A stretch of 57,335 bases of DNA from Enterobacterales bacterium (GTDB taxonomy: Bacteria; Pseudomonadota; Gammaproteobacteria; Enterobacterales; Enterobacteriaceae): contig BHES01000008.1 in assembly GCA_003864575.1 (NCBI GenBank), forward strand, positions 1-57,335. Direction: 5' to 3'. How positions within the stretch are numbered: the stretch's first letter is position 1; every line of letters starts with the position of its first letter. The position numbers and the translations under genes are program-made. Below the pieces are notes generated by a model. The model was given only the letters and a program-made list of their open reading frames with translations, made no database searches and was not told where the DNA came from. Positions 10,480 through 19,241 of this stretch are shown piece after piece.

Positions 10480-11790
10480 ATGACCGTAGAAATAGAATTA
10501 AAATTTATCGCGACCGCCGCTGCTATTACCGAATTGCCGGATCAACTGGCAAAGTTTGATAGCGTGCATTCTGCACCGCAAAAGCTGAGCAACATCTATT
10601 ACGAAACTGCCGATAACTGGATGCGCAGCCATGATATGGGCCTGCGTATTCGTGGTTTCGACGACCAGTATGAAATGACCATCAAAACCGCTGGCAGCGT
10701 GGTGGGGGGGCTGCATCAGCGCCCTGAATATAACGTTGAGCTGAAAAAGCCAACCTTAAAACTCAGCGCGTTTCCGAAAGATATCTGGCCGGACGGCTGC
10801 AAAGTGGCCACGCTGCAAAAAGCCTTACTGCCGCTGTTCAGCACCACCTTCACGCGTGAGAAGTGGGTGATCACTTACCAGCAAAGCGAGATCGAACTTG
10901 GTCTTGATCAGGGGGAAGTGGTAGCCGGTGAGCTTTCTGAGCCGCTATATGAGATTGAGCTGGAGCTGAAAAAAGGTAACACCGCCGATTTACTGGCGCT
11001 GGCCGCACTGATCGGGCAGAACGGCGGATTACGCCAGGGCGGCCTGAGTAAAGCTGCACGCGGATATCATCTGGCAAAAGGCAATCCAGCCCGCGAACCG
11101 CGCCCGTTGCCGGTCTTTAAAGCTGCACCAAAGGCGACGGTTGAGCAGGCGATGACTGACACGCTGGCATTGGCGATGGACCACTGGCAATACCATGAAG
11201 AGCTCTGGGTGCGCGGCGATAAAACCGTTCGTCTGACCGTTCTGCAGGCCGTTGAAACCGTACGCCAGATCCTGGTGATTTTCGGCGGGTTGATCCCACG
11301 TAAAGCGTCGACTGAACTGCGCGCGTTACTGACGGATTTAGTGCCGTTGCTGGAGAAGAAAGGCGCTGATGCTGAAGCCGTTTGTTATAGCACACCTTAT
11401 CTGCAATGTAAGTTGGCGCTCACATCATGGTTGGCAACACAGGCGTGGAAACCTTTCGTTGATGATAAAGCACAGAAGAAACTTGACGGTTCGTTCAAGC
11501 GTTTTGCTGACATCATGCTGGGCCGTACCGCCGCTGAATTGAAGGAAGTGTTCGGCCAGTCGTTGGATGAAGACGGTTTCCGTGACCAGCTGGCTCGTCT
11601 GAAACGTCATATTATCTCCTTCCATATGTTAGCAGGCGCTTACCCAGAAGAAGTCAGCACGCCGTACATCAATGGCTGGCTTGAGCTGCAACAGGCTATC
11701 GTTCAGCAGCAACACGCTTGGGAAGATTCAGCCCGTCAGCACGCGGTCATGATGGACGCGTTCTGGCTCAATGGCAAAATCGCCAAATAA
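10480..11790 (+). CDS. ygiF: Inorganic triphosphatase (CYTH-CHAD protein)
   Basis: The E. coli homologue hydrolyses tripolyphosphate. The 436-residue product opens with the CYTH signature ExExK (Glu4, Glu6, Lys8). Further tunnel-fold strands include GLRIRGF, EMTIKTAG and YEIELELKKG, up to about residue 205. A CHAD domain of helices with conserved histidines and basic residues follows (YHEELWVRGDKTVRLTVLQAVETVRQ, LKRHIISFH). It precedes glnE in the same order as in E. coli, but a terminator lies between the two. Confidence 0.95.
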   Translation: MTVEIELKFIATAAAITELPDQLAKFDSVHSAPQKLSNIYYETADNWMRSHDMGLRIRGFDDQYEMTIKTAGSVVGGLHQRPEYNVELKKPTLKLSAFPKDIWPDGCKVATLQKALLPLFSTTFTREKWVITYQQSEIELGLDQGEVVAGELSEPLYEIELELKKGNTADLLALAALIGQNGGLRQGGLSKAARGYHLAKGNPAREPRPLPVFKAAPKATVEQAMTDTLALAMDHWQYHEELWVRGDKTVRLTVLQAVETVRQILVIFGGLIPRKASTELRALLTDLVPLLEKKGADAEAVCYSTPYLQCKLALTSWLATQAWKPFVDDKAQKKLDGSFKRFADIMLGRTAAELKEVFGQSLDEDGFRDQLARLKRHIISFHMLAGAYPEEVSTPYINGWLELQQAIVQQQHAWEDSARQHAVMMDAFWLNGKIAK

Positions 11791-11838
11791 GACAGCTCCG
11801 CTGTTTTTGGTTTATGGTTGAAGTTTAATTGAACAAGT

Positions 11839-11864
11839 AGCCTGAGTCTGACTCAGGCTTTTTT
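11839..11864 (+). terminator. Terminator/attenuator between ygiF and glnE
   Basis: A 9-bp perfect stem (AGCCTGAGT/ACTCAGGCT) with a 3-base loop and six Ts ends only 20 bases before the glnE start. It terminates ygiF transcripts and may leave partial read-through into glnE. Confidence 0.85.
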
Positions 11865-11883
11865 GCGAAAGGAACCCGATCTC

Positions 11884-14721
11884 ATGTTGCCACTCTCCCC
11901 AACGCTGCAAAGTCAGGCCGACAGTTTTATTTTACGCTGTCAGGAACATCCGCAAGAGCTGCCAAACATTGATGAAAAAACTCTGGCCGTGGTGACTGCC
12001 AGTGATTTTATCAGTGAAAATCTATTGGCTTTCCCGCAGTGGTGGCATGAGATCGTGCAGCATCCACCGCAGGCGCAGGAGTGGCAGCACTATGGAAACT
12101 GGCTGAGCGAAGCGCTGGCGGAGGTCACCGATGAGGCCGGGCTGATGAAAGCACTGCGCCTGTTTCGCAAACGGATTCTGACGCGAATTGCCTGGTCGCA
12201 GGCGTTAATGACCAGCGAGTGCGAGGAGACCTTACATCAACTCAGCGAACTGGCTGAAACCCTGATCGTCAGCGCACGTGAATGGTTATATAACGCCTGC
12301 TGCCGTGAGTTCGGTACGCCTGTCAATGCCGAGGGTGTGCCGCAAAAGCTGCTGATTCTTGGCATGGGGAAATTGGGTGGCGGAGAGCTCAATTTCTCGT
12401 CCGATATCGACCTGATTTTTGCTTACCCTGAAAACGGCCAGACGCAGGGCGGCCGCCGCCAGCTGGATAATGCCCAGTTCTTTACCCGTCTTGGCCAGCG
12501 GTTGATCAAAGCGTTGGACCAACCCACCATCGACGGCTTTGTCTATCGCGTGGACATGCGCCTGCGGCCGTTCGGCGACAGCGGCCCGCTGGTGATGAGC
12601 TTCCCAGCGCTGGAAGATTATTATCAGGAGCAGGGGCGCGACTGGGAGCGTTACGCCATGGTCAAGGCCCGGCTGATGGGCGGTGCTGAAGACAGCAGCA
12701 GCCAGGAGTTACGTAAATTACTGATGCCGTTTGTCTTTCGTCGCTATATCGACTTCAGCGTTATCCAATCGCTGCGTAATATGAAAGGGATGATTGCCCG
12801 CGAAGTTCGCCGTCGTGGCCTGAAAGACAACATTAAACTCGGGGCTGGCGGCATCCGCGAAATTGAATTCATCGCGCAGGTATTTCAGCTGATCCGTGGC
12901 GGTCGTGAACCGTCGTTGCAGCAGCGTTCTTTGTTACCCACCCTGCAAGCCGTGGATGAACTGGGATTACTGCCGTCGGTACAAGTACAGCAACTGCGAG
13001 ACAGCTATCTGTTTCTGCGTCGTCTGGAGAATCTGCTTCAAGCCATTGCCGACGAACAGACGCAGACCCTGCCGTCGGATGAACTTAACCAGGCGCGGCT
13101 GGCGTGGGGGATGCAGTTCACCAACTGGCCGACCTTGCTGGATGGACTGAATGCCCACATGCATGCGGTGCGCGCCGTGTTTGACGATCTGATAGGCGAC
13201 GACACGCCGGACGCAGATGAAGATCCCCAGCATGCGCAGTTCAGCAGTCTGTGGAGTGACGCGCTGGATGATGCTGACATCGCCGGTTTAGTGCCACAGA
13301 TGGCTCCCGAAGCGCAGAGCCGCTTATTGCGCCTGATTGCGGAGTTCCGCCGCGATGTGGATAAACGTACCATTGGGCCGCGTGGCCGCGATCAGCTCGA
13401 CCTGCTAATGCCTGGCCTGTTGGCGCAGGTCTGTGCGTATAAAAATGCTGATATCACCCTGCAACGCCTGACGTTGTTGCTGCTCAACATTGTGACCCGC
13501 ACCACTTATATCGAACTGCTGGTGGAGTATCCGGGCGCACTGAAACAGCTGGTCCGCTTGTGTGCCGCCTCACCGATGGTGGCAAACCAACTGGCGCGCC
13601 ACCCGCTGCTGCTCGACGAATTGCTCGACTCCCGCACCCTTTATCAGCCCACGGCGCCTGACGCGTACCGTGATGAACTTCGTCAGTTTTTACTGCGGGT
13701 TCCGGCCGATGATGAAGAGCAACAGCTGGAAGCGCTGCGCCAGTTTAAACAGGCCCAGCACCTGCGTATTGCCGCCGGTGACATTTCAGGCGCACTGCCG
13801 GTAATGAAGGTCAGCGACCATCTGACGTATCTGGCCGAAGCGATCCTTGACGCGGTTATCCAGCAGGCATGGGAGCAAATGGTCACCCGCTATGGTCAGC
13901 CCACTCATCTGCAACATCGTGAAGGGCGCGGTTTTGCCGTGGTCGGTTACGGCAAACTGGGCGGCTGGGAGCTGGGCTACAGCTCGGATTTGGACCTGGT
14001 CTTCCTGCTCGATTGCGGGACGGAAGTGATGACCGACGGCGAGCGCAGCATTGATGGTCGCCAGTTCTATTTGCGGCTCGCCCAGCGGATCATGCATCTG
14101 TTCAGCACGCGTACCTCGTCGGGGATCCTGTACGAAGTGGATGCCCGTTTACGTCCTTCCGGCGCGGCCGGAATGCTGGTCAGCACCATCGAAGCCTTTG
14201 CAGATTATCAGCAACATGAAGCCTGGACCTGGGAGCATCAGGCGCTGGTGCGTGCCCGCGTAGTTTACGGCGATCCGCAGCTGACCCGGCAGTTCAACAC
14301 TACCCGCCGCGAGATTTTATGCCGCCAGCGTGATGCTGATGCATTGCGCAAAGAAGTGCGCGAAATGCGCGAGAAAATGTATGCCCATCTGGGCAGTAAA
14401 AAACGTGATGTTTTTGATCTCAAAGCCGATCCGGGTGGCATCACCGACATTGAATTCATTGCACAATATCTGGTTCTGCGGTTTGCGCACGATGAGCCTG
14501 GCCTGACGCGTTGGTCGGACAATGTGCGTATTTTCGAACTGATGGCGCAGTACGACATCATGCCGGAAGAGGAAGCGCAGCGGCTGAAACATGCATATGT
14601 CACCCTGCGCGATGAAATACACCATCTGGCATTGCAGGAACACAGCGGCAAAGTGGACGCTGGCGCGTTTATGACGGAACGTGATTTGATCACCGCCAGC
14701 TGGAATTCCTGGCTCGGCTGA
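11884..14721 (+). CDS. glnE: Bifunctional glutamine synthetase adenylyltransferase/adenylyl-removing enzyme
   Basis: GlnE adds AMP to, and removes it from, glutamine synthetase under PII control, tuning nitrogen assimilation. The 945-residue product has two homologous nucleotidyltransferase domains. The N-terminal adenylyl-removing domain has [20 protein letters not shown], with Asp174 and Asp176. The C-terminal adenylyltransferase domain has [20 protein letters not shown], with its Asp pair near residue 702. The helical linker and C-terminal bundle are complete. The start is placed at MLPLSPTLQ, with AAAGGAA upstream; a TTG seven codons earlier overlaps the terminator tail and is unlikely. 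Confidence 0.97.
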   Translation: MLPLSPTLQSQADSFILRCQEHPQELPNIDEKTLAVVTASDFISENLLAFPQWWHEIVQHPPQAQEWQHYGNWLSEALAEVTDEAGLMKALRLFRKRILTRIAWSQALMTSECEETLHQLSELAETLIVSAREWLYNACCREFGTPVNAEGVPQKLLILGMGKLGGGELNFSSDIDLIFAYPENGQTQGGRRQLDNAQFFTRLGQRLIKALDQPTIDGFVYRVDMRLRPFGDSGPLVMSFPALEDYYQEQGRDWERYAMVKARLMGGAEDSSSQELRKLLMPFVFRRYIDFSVIQSLRNMKGMIAREVRRRGLKDNIKLGAGGIREIEFIAQVFQLIRGGREPSLQQRSLLPTLQAVDELGLLPSVQVQQLRDSYLFLRRLENLLQAIADEQTQTLPSDELNQARLAWGMQFTNWPTLLDGLNAHMHAVRAVFDDLIGDDTPDADEDPQHAQFSSLWSDALDDADIAGLVPQMAPEAQSRLLRLIAEFRRDVDKRTIGPRGRDQLDLLMPGLLAQVCAYKNADITLQRLTLLLLNIVTRTTYIELLVEYPGALKQLVRLCAASPMVANQLARHPLLLDELLDSRTLYQPTAPDAYRDELRQFLLRVPADDEEQQLEALRQFKQAQHLRIAAGDISGALPVMKVSDHLTYLAEAILDAVIQQAWEQMVTRYGQPTHLQHREGRGFAVVGYGKLGGWELGYSSDLDLVFLLDCGTEVMTDGERSIDGRQFYLRLAQRIMHLFSTRTSSGILYEVDARLRPSGAAGMLVSTIEAFADYQQHEAWTWEHQALVRARVVYGDPQLTRQFNTTRREILCRQRDADALRKEVREMREKMYAHLGSKKRDVFDLKADPGGITDIEFIAQYLVLRFAHDEPGLTRWSDNVRIFELMAQYDIMPEEEAQRLKHAYVTLRDEIHHLALQEHSGKVDAGAFMTERDLITASWNSWLG

Positions 14722-14824
14722 CAGGATAAATCTCCGTTTTGACGGTTTTTTCGGGGAGGATAATGGCTTGTGATATTATCCCCGCACTATTTTTATGTCA
14801 GGTTTACCTGTTTTGGAGTATGGG

Positions 14825-16252
14825 ATGAAAGTGACTCTGCCTGAGTTTCACCGTGCCGGTGTGCTGGTAGTGGGTGACGTAATGTTAGACCGCTACTGGT
14901 ATGGCCCGACCAACCGTATTTCGCCGGAAGCGCCGGTGCCGGTGGTGAAGGTCAACACCATCGAGGAGCGCCCTGGTGGTGCGGCCAACGTGGCGATGAA
15001 TATCGCGTCCCTCGGTGCCGGATCACGCCTGATCGGCCTGACCGGTGTTGACGATGCAGCCCGTGCGCTGAGCCAGCGGCTGGATGAGGTCAAGGTTCAG
15101 TGTGATTTCGTGGCGATACCCACTCACCCGACCATCACCAAGCTGCGCGTATTGTCACGCAACCAGCAACTGATCCGCCTCGACTTTGAAGAAGGTTTTG
15201 AAGGCGTTGATCTCACGCCAATGCTGCAAAAAATCGAACAAGCCCTTCCGCAGAGCGGTGCACTGGTGTTGTCAGACTACGCCAAAGGTGCGCTGACGGA
15301 CGTTCAGCCGATGATCCAACTGGCGAAAAAAGCCGGGGTCCCGGTACTTATTGATCCTAAAGGCTCTGATTTTGAACGCTATCGCGGTGCCACGCTGCTG
15401 ACGCCTAATCTGTCAGAATTTGAAGCGGTGGTCGGACATTGTAAAACCGAAGCAGAACTGGTCGAGCGCGGCATGAAGCTGGTGGCGAATTTCGACCTTT
15501 CTGCGTTGCTGGTCACCCGTTCCGAACACGGTATGACGTTGCTGCAACCGGGCAAAGAACCACTGCATTTGCCGACGCAGGCGCAGGAAGTGTACGACGT
15601 TACCGGTGCGGGTGACACGGTGATTGGCGTACTGGCAGCAGCCCTGGCGGCGGGTAATTCTCTGGAAGAATCCTGCTTCCTCGCCAATGCCGCGGCCGGT
15701 GTCGTCGTGGGTAAACTGGGTACGTCGACGGTTTCTCCTGTTGAACTGGAAAATGCTATCGGCGGGCGTTCTGATATCGGTTTTGGCATCATGACCGAAA
15801 CTGAGCTGAAGGCGGCGGTAGCCATGGCTCGTCAGCGCGGCGAAAAAGTCGTGATGACCAACGGCATCTTCGACATTCTGCATGCCGGCCACGTCTCCTA
15901 TCTGGCGAATGCCCGTAAGCTTGGCGATCGCCTGATCGTAGCGGTCAACAGCGATGCCTCCACCAAACGTCTAAAGGGCGAAACCCGTCCGGTCAATCAG
16001 TTGCAAAATCGCATGATTGTGCTGGGCGCACTGGGCGCGGTGGATTGGGTGGTGGCGTTTGAAGAAGATACGCCACAGCGTCTGATCGCCGGGGTCCTTC
16101 CGGATCTGCTGGTCAAAGGTGGAGATTACAAGCCAGAGCAAATCGCCGGTAGCGAAGAGGTCTGGGCCAACGGCGGAGAAGTGCGGGTGCTCAACTTCGA
16201 AGATGGTTTATCTACCACCAAGCTCATCAATCAGATCAAAGCGCAGGATTAA
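14825..16252 (+). CDS. hldE: Bifunctional heptose-7-phosphate kinase/heptose-1-phosphate adenylyltransferase
   Basis: HldE supplies ADP-heptose for the lipopolysaccharide inner core. The 475-residue product has a ribokinase-type kinase domain (about 1-318) with [20 protein letters not shown] and the catalytic DVTGAGDT. A nucleotidyltransferase domain (about 340-475) has [16 protein letters not shown], an HxGH-type motif. The start is taken at [12 protein letters not shown], behind GGAG at good spacing; ten in-frame upstream codons are not conserved. It follows glnE, as in E. coli. Confidence 0.97.
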   Translation: MKVTLPEFHRAGVLVVGDVMLDRYWYGPTNRISPEAPVPVVKVNTIEERPGGAANVAMNIASLGAGSRLIGLTGVDDAARALSQRLDEVKVQCDFVAIPTHPTITKLRVLSRNQQLIRLDFEEGFEGVDLTPMLQKIEQALPQSGALVLSDYAKGALTDVQPMIQLAKKAGVPVLIDPKGSDFERYRGATLLTPNLSEFEAVVGHCKTEAELVERGMKLVANFDLSALLVTRSEHGMTLLQPGKEPLHLPTQAQEVYDVTGAGDTVIGVLAAALAAGNSLEESCFLANAAAGVVVGKLGTSTVSPVELENAIGGRSDIGFGIMTETELKAAVAMARQRGEKVVMTNGIFDILHAGHVSYLANARKLGDRLIVAVNSDASTKRLKGETRPVNQLQNRMIVLGALGAVDWVVAFEEDTPQRLIAGVLPDLLVKGGDYKPEQIAGSEEVWANGGEVRVLNFEDGLSTTKLINQIKAQD

Positions 16253-16285
16253 TCCTCTGCGACGGTGACTGACCGTGAAACCGCG

Positions 16286-16315
16286 AAGGCCTGGCATTGT
16301 GCCGGGCCTTTCTTT
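16286..16315 (+). terminator. Terminator of hldE
   Basis: An 11-bp stem with one wobble pair (AAGGCCTGGCA with TGCCGGGCCTT), a 3-base loop and a T-rich tail lies 34 bases after the hldE stop. Confidence 0.85.
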
Positions 16316-16316
16316 T

Positions 16317-16361
16317 ATCGATCAAATCCATATCGATCAAACCCACATTGATCAAATCCTG
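16317..16361 (+). repeat. Three 15-bp tandem repeats upstream of the yjeH-type gene
   Basis: Units are ATCGATCAAATCCAT, ATCGATCAAACCCAC and ATTGATCAAATCCTG. They begin right after the hldE terminator and end 16 bases before the GTG start of the exporter gene, so they occupy its promoter/leader. The shared core is AT(C/T)GATCAAA. No ORF is assigned to them. Confidence 0.75.
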
Positions 16362-16377
16362 AGCAGAAGAGGCATTC

Positions 16378-17628
16378 GTGAGCGGATTAAAACAGGAGTT
16401 GGGGCTGGCACAGGGTGTCGGGCTGCTTTCTACCTCGTTATTGGGGACCGGCGTTTTCGCGGTGCCTGCATTGGCCGCCCAACTGGCGCAATACGACAGC
16501 CTGTGGGCGTGGCCGATATTAATTCTGCTGGTCTTTCCGATAGCCATTGGCTTTGCCGCTTTAGGCCGGCACTTCCCGAGCGCGGGCGGCGCGGCACATT
16601 TTGTCGGCACGGCTTTTGGTCCACATATGGCGCGGGTCACTGGCTGGCTGTTTCTCTCCGTCATCCCGGTCGGCCTGCCAGCTGCCTTACATATTGCTGC
16701 GGGCTTCTGGCAAGCGGCTTTTGGCTGGAGCAGCAATAATCTGTTGTTGGTTCAGTTGGGAACGTTGTTCGCCATCTGGTTTCTCGGTACCCGCAGTGCA
16801 GGCTCAAGCGCCAATATTCAGACGTTGATCGCTTTTTTAGTCGTGGGTCTGGTGGTCGCCATCTGGTGGAAAGGCGGGATCACGTTCGGCCAAATCCCGC
16901 TGCCGAAAGTGGAGGATATCTCACCGTCATCTATGTTTGATGCGCTGGCGGTGATGTTCTGGTGCTTTGTCGGGTTGGAGGCTTTTGCACATCTGGCTAC
17001 CGAATTTCGCCACCCTGAACGCGATTTCCCACGCGCACTGTTGATTGGCATGCTGGTGGCTGGCGCTGTGTATTGGGGCTGTACCGTCGCAGTGCTGAAA
17101 TTCCATGCCTGGGGCGAAGGCCGTGAGGCGGCGGCGTCGTTGCCCGGCATCGTAGTGGCGCTGTTTGGTCAGCATGCATTATGGGTGGCCTGTATTATTG
17201 GTTATCTGGCCTGTTTCGCCAGCGTGAATATTTATACTCAAAGCTTTGCGAGGCTGGTGTGGTCGCAGGCGCAGCTGAAGCCGAAAACCCGGCTGGCGCA
17301 GCTCTCTGCCCAGCGTGTGCCTGTTGCGGCACTGAATGCTGTCGTGGGCAGTTGTGTGCTGTTTACGCTGCTGATTTACTGGCTGAACCTGCCACTGGAT
17401 GCGCTGATTGTCTACGCCAACGGCATCTTCATTCTGATCTATCTGCTGTGTATGTTGGCCGGCTGGCGGCTGCTGAAAGGGCGTTCGAGAATGATGGCGC
17501 TGTTGGGGAGTCTGCTCTGCTGTCTGTTACTGGCGATGGTAGGCTGGAAGTCGTTGTATGCATTGCTGATGCTGGCAGCATTATGGCGGTTTCTACCGAA
17601 GTCGCGAGCGGTAATACAGGCTGAATAG
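16378..17628 (+). CDS. yjeH: L-methionine/branched-chain amino acid exporter, YjeH type
   Basis: An inner-membrane transporter of the APC superfamily. E. coli YjeH exports methionine and branched-chain amino acids. The 416-residue product begins MSGLKQELGLAQGVGLLSTSLLGTGVF, very like E. coli YjeH. It has about twelve hydrophobic segments and the conserved stretches FLSVIPVGLPAALHIA and MFWCFVGLEAFAHLATEF. The start codon is GTG with AAGAGG upstream. In E. coli yjeH lies elsewhere (near groEL), so its place between hldE and ubiK is a difference in gene order. The substrate is inferred from homology. Confidence 0.88.
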   Translation: MSGLKQELGLAQGVGLLSTSLLGTGVFAVPALAAQLAQYDSLWAWPILILLVFPIAIGFAALGRHFPSAGGAAHFVGTAFGPHMARVTGWLFLSVIPVGLPAALHIAAGFWQAAFGWSSNNLLLVQLGTLFAIWFLGTRSAGSSANIQTLIAFLVVGLVVAIWWKGGITFGQIPLPKVEDISPSSMFDALAVMFWCFVGLEAFAHLATEFRHPERDFPRALLIGMLVAGAVYWGCTVAVLKFHAWGEGREAAASLPGIVVALFGQHALWVACIIGYLACFASVNIYTQSFARLVWSQAQLKPKTRLAQLSAQRVPVAALNAVVGSCVLFTLLIYWLNLPLDALIVYANGIFILIYLLCMLAGWRLLKGRSRMMALLGSLLCCLLLAMVGWKSLYALLMLAALWRFLPKSRAVIQAE

Positions 17629-17644
17629 CGGGTGTGCTGCCATT

Positions 17645-17674
17645 AAAAAAGGCCTGTAGAAACAGGCCTTTTTG
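17645..17674. terminator. Bidirectional terminator between yjeH and ubiK
   Basis: A stem of ten pairs built on GGCCTGT/ACAGGCC, with a 4-base loop, is flanked by As on the left and five Ts on the right. It serves the convergent genes on both sides. Confidence 0.85.
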
Positions 17675-17697
17675 CATTCGCTAACCACCGGAAGGCG

Positions 17698-17970
17698 TTA
17701 AGCGGGATCTTGTGTTTTTTGACTCGCCGTCAATTTGCTTTCGAGCTCAGTCAGACGTTGTTCCATTGCCACCAGCTTCTCGCGGGTGCGCAAAAGTACC
17801 TGAGTCTGCACATCAAACTCTTCACGATTGACCAGGTCCATGCGGCTGAACTGCGCCTGTAAGACCTGACGGATTTTCTTCTCGGCATCTTCACCAAATT
17901 CACGGATGCCTTTCGGCATAGATTCATGAACCTGACGGGCAATTTGTTCAATTTTCTTCGGGTCAATCAT
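17698..17970 (-). CDS. ubiK: Ubiquinone biosynthesis accessory factor UbiK
   Basis: UbiK (formerly YqiC) assists the late steps of ubiquinone synthesis with UbiJ. The 90-residue product begins [21 protein letters not shown]. Its C-terminal half is a predicted coiled coil ([23 protein letters not shown]), as expected for this BMFP-domain protein. The start is chosen by the AAGGTAAC site and by family length; the open frame extends 61 codons upstream into the ribB leader but is not conserved. It is divergent from ribB. Confidence 0.93.
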   Translation of the reverse strand: MIDPKKIEQIARQVHESMPKGIREFGEDAEKKIRQVLQAQFSRMDLVNREEFDVQTQVLLRTREKLVAMEQRLTELESKLTASQKTQDPA

Positions 17971-18069
17971 GTGGGTTACCTTATTTCGCAGTAGGCGCTT
18001 ATGCCTAGTGTAATCGCAGACGTGATTTCTATAAACCTTCCCGATGGCATTAATCGGCCATTCGACACA

Positions 18070-18098
18070 TTGCTCCGATCTTTTAATGGCGTTATAGT
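18070..18098 (+). promoter_or_regulatory. Candidate sigma-70 promoter of the ribB transcript
   Basis: TTGCTC and TATAGT are spaced by 17 bases. The -10 ends about nine bases before the first conserved part of the FMN riboswitch, the right distance for the transcript to begin there. Confidence 0.5.
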
Positions 18099-18106
18099 TG
18101 ACCTGC

Positions 18107-18283
18107 TTATTCTCAGGGCGGGGTGAAAGTCCCCACCGGCGGTAAACCACCATCAGTACTGATGAAACTCATTTTCATCTTTCGTGGAAGCCCGCGAGCG
18201 CTCAACCTTTCGAGGTTAGAGGTCAGCAGATCCGGTGTAATTCCGGGGCCGACGGTTAAAGTCCGGATGGGAGAGAGTAACGG
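18107..18283 (+). ncRNA. FMN riboswitch (RFN element)
   Basis: The ribB leader carries the conserved RFN blocks in order: TCAGGGCGGGGTGAAAGTCCCC, the GGCGGTAAA segment, AGCCCGCGAGCG, GGTCAGCAGATCCGGTG, and finally TTCCGGGGCCGACGGTTAAAGTCCGGATGGGAGAGAGTAA, here given in parts as GGGGCCGACGG and GTCCGGATGGGAGAGAG. It binds flavin mononucleotide and lowers ribB expression when FMN is plentiful. The variable arm (CATTTTCATCTTTCG) differs between species. Confidence 0.95.
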
Positions 18284-18290
18284 TTCAAGC

Positions 18291-18324
18291 CGGGCAGATG
18301 ACATTGCCCGCTGCGTTATTTTTT
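18291..18324 (+). terminator. Expression-platform terminator of the FMN riboswitch
   Basis: A 6-bp stem (CGGGCA/TGCCCG) with an 8-base loop lies just 3' of the aptamer. It is followed by CTGCG and then TTATTTTTT. It would end transcription when FMN is bound. In E. coli the ribB riboswitch also acts on translation, so both modes are possible. Confidence 0.6.
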
Positions 18325-18418
18325 CACACTGTCGCACGGCACAGCTGTGCCACAGTGATACTCCTCAAGACGCCCTGATTCTGGTAATCCACATACATTT
18401 AATGAGGTTATTTTTACC

Positions 18419-19072
18419 ATGAATCAGACCCTACTTTCCGAATTTGGTACGCCGATTCAACGCGTTGAGCGTGCACTTGATGCATTGCGCAATGGCCGCG
18501 GTGTGATGGTACTGGATGACGAAGATCGTGAAAACGAAGGCGATTTAATCTTTGCCGCCGAAAATATGTCCGTTGAGCAGATGGCGCTGACGATTCGCCA
18601 CGGCAGCGGCATTGTTTGTCTCACCATGAACGAAGACAGCCGTAAAAAGCTCGAATTGCCGATGATGGTGGAGAACAACTCCAGCCAGTTCCAAACCCCT
18701 TTCACCGTGACTATCGAAGCGGCCGAAGGCGTGACGACCGGCGTGTCGGCGGCTGATCGTATTACCACCATCCGCACCGCCATCAAAGATGGCGCGAAAC
18801 CTTCTGATCTGCACCGCCCTGGGCACATTTTCCCGTTGCGCGCGCAGCCAGGCGGTGTGCTGACTCGTGGTGGGCACACCGAAGCATCGATTGATTTGGT
18901 GACGTTGGCTGGCCTCAAACCTTTCGGCGTACTGTGTGAACTGACCAACGATGATGGCAGTATGGCGCATGCGCCGGAAGCTATCGTGTTTGCCAAAAAA
19001 TACGATATGCCGGTACTGACCATCGAAGATCTGGTGACATACCGCCAGGCGCAGACTCAACAAGCCAGCTGA
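18419..19072 (+). CDS. ribB: 3,4-dihydroxy-2-butanone-4-phosphate synthase
   Basis: RibB converts ribulose-5-phosphate to dihydroxybutanone phosphate and formate for riboflavin synthesis. The 217-residue product has the active-site acidic loop [11 protein letters not shown] near residue 35, RHGSGIVCL, the cysteine-containing substrate loop, [11 protein letters not shown] and [11 protein letters not shown]. It is a stand-alone RibB without the GTP cyclohydrolase domain. The ATG follows TGAGGT at 11 bases. It is controlled by the FMN riboswitch in its leader. Confidence 0.98.
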   Translation: MNQTLLSEFGTPIQRVERALDALRNGRGVMVLDDEDRENEGDLIFAAENMSVEQMALTIRHGSGIVCLTMNEDSRKKLELPMMVENNSSQFQTPFTVTIEAAEGVTTGVSAADRITTIRTAIKDGAKPSDLHRPGHIFPLRAQPGGVLTRGGHTEASIDLVTLAGLKPFGVLCELTNDDGSMAHAPEAIVFAKKYDMPVLTIEDLVTYRQAQTQQAS

Positions 19073-19093
19073 GTTCTGTTTTTCGCGTTATCA

Positions 19094-19130
19094 AAAGCCC
19101 GTTTTGCCTTCCCGGTAAAACGGGCTTTGT
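19094..19130 (+). terminator. Terminator of ribB
   Basis: A perfect 12-bp stem (AAAGCCCGTTTT with its complement) encloses an 11-base loop. The T-tail is short. Confidence 0.75.
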
Positions 19131-19241
19131 CGTTTCTGTTGCTCTCTGGCTGCCGGTAATCCGGCCTTCCGCACAGCCCGAAATCGTGTTTTACGATAAG
19201 GTAAGGGGAAATTCCCTGAACAGGCGCTGACTAAGGAAGTT

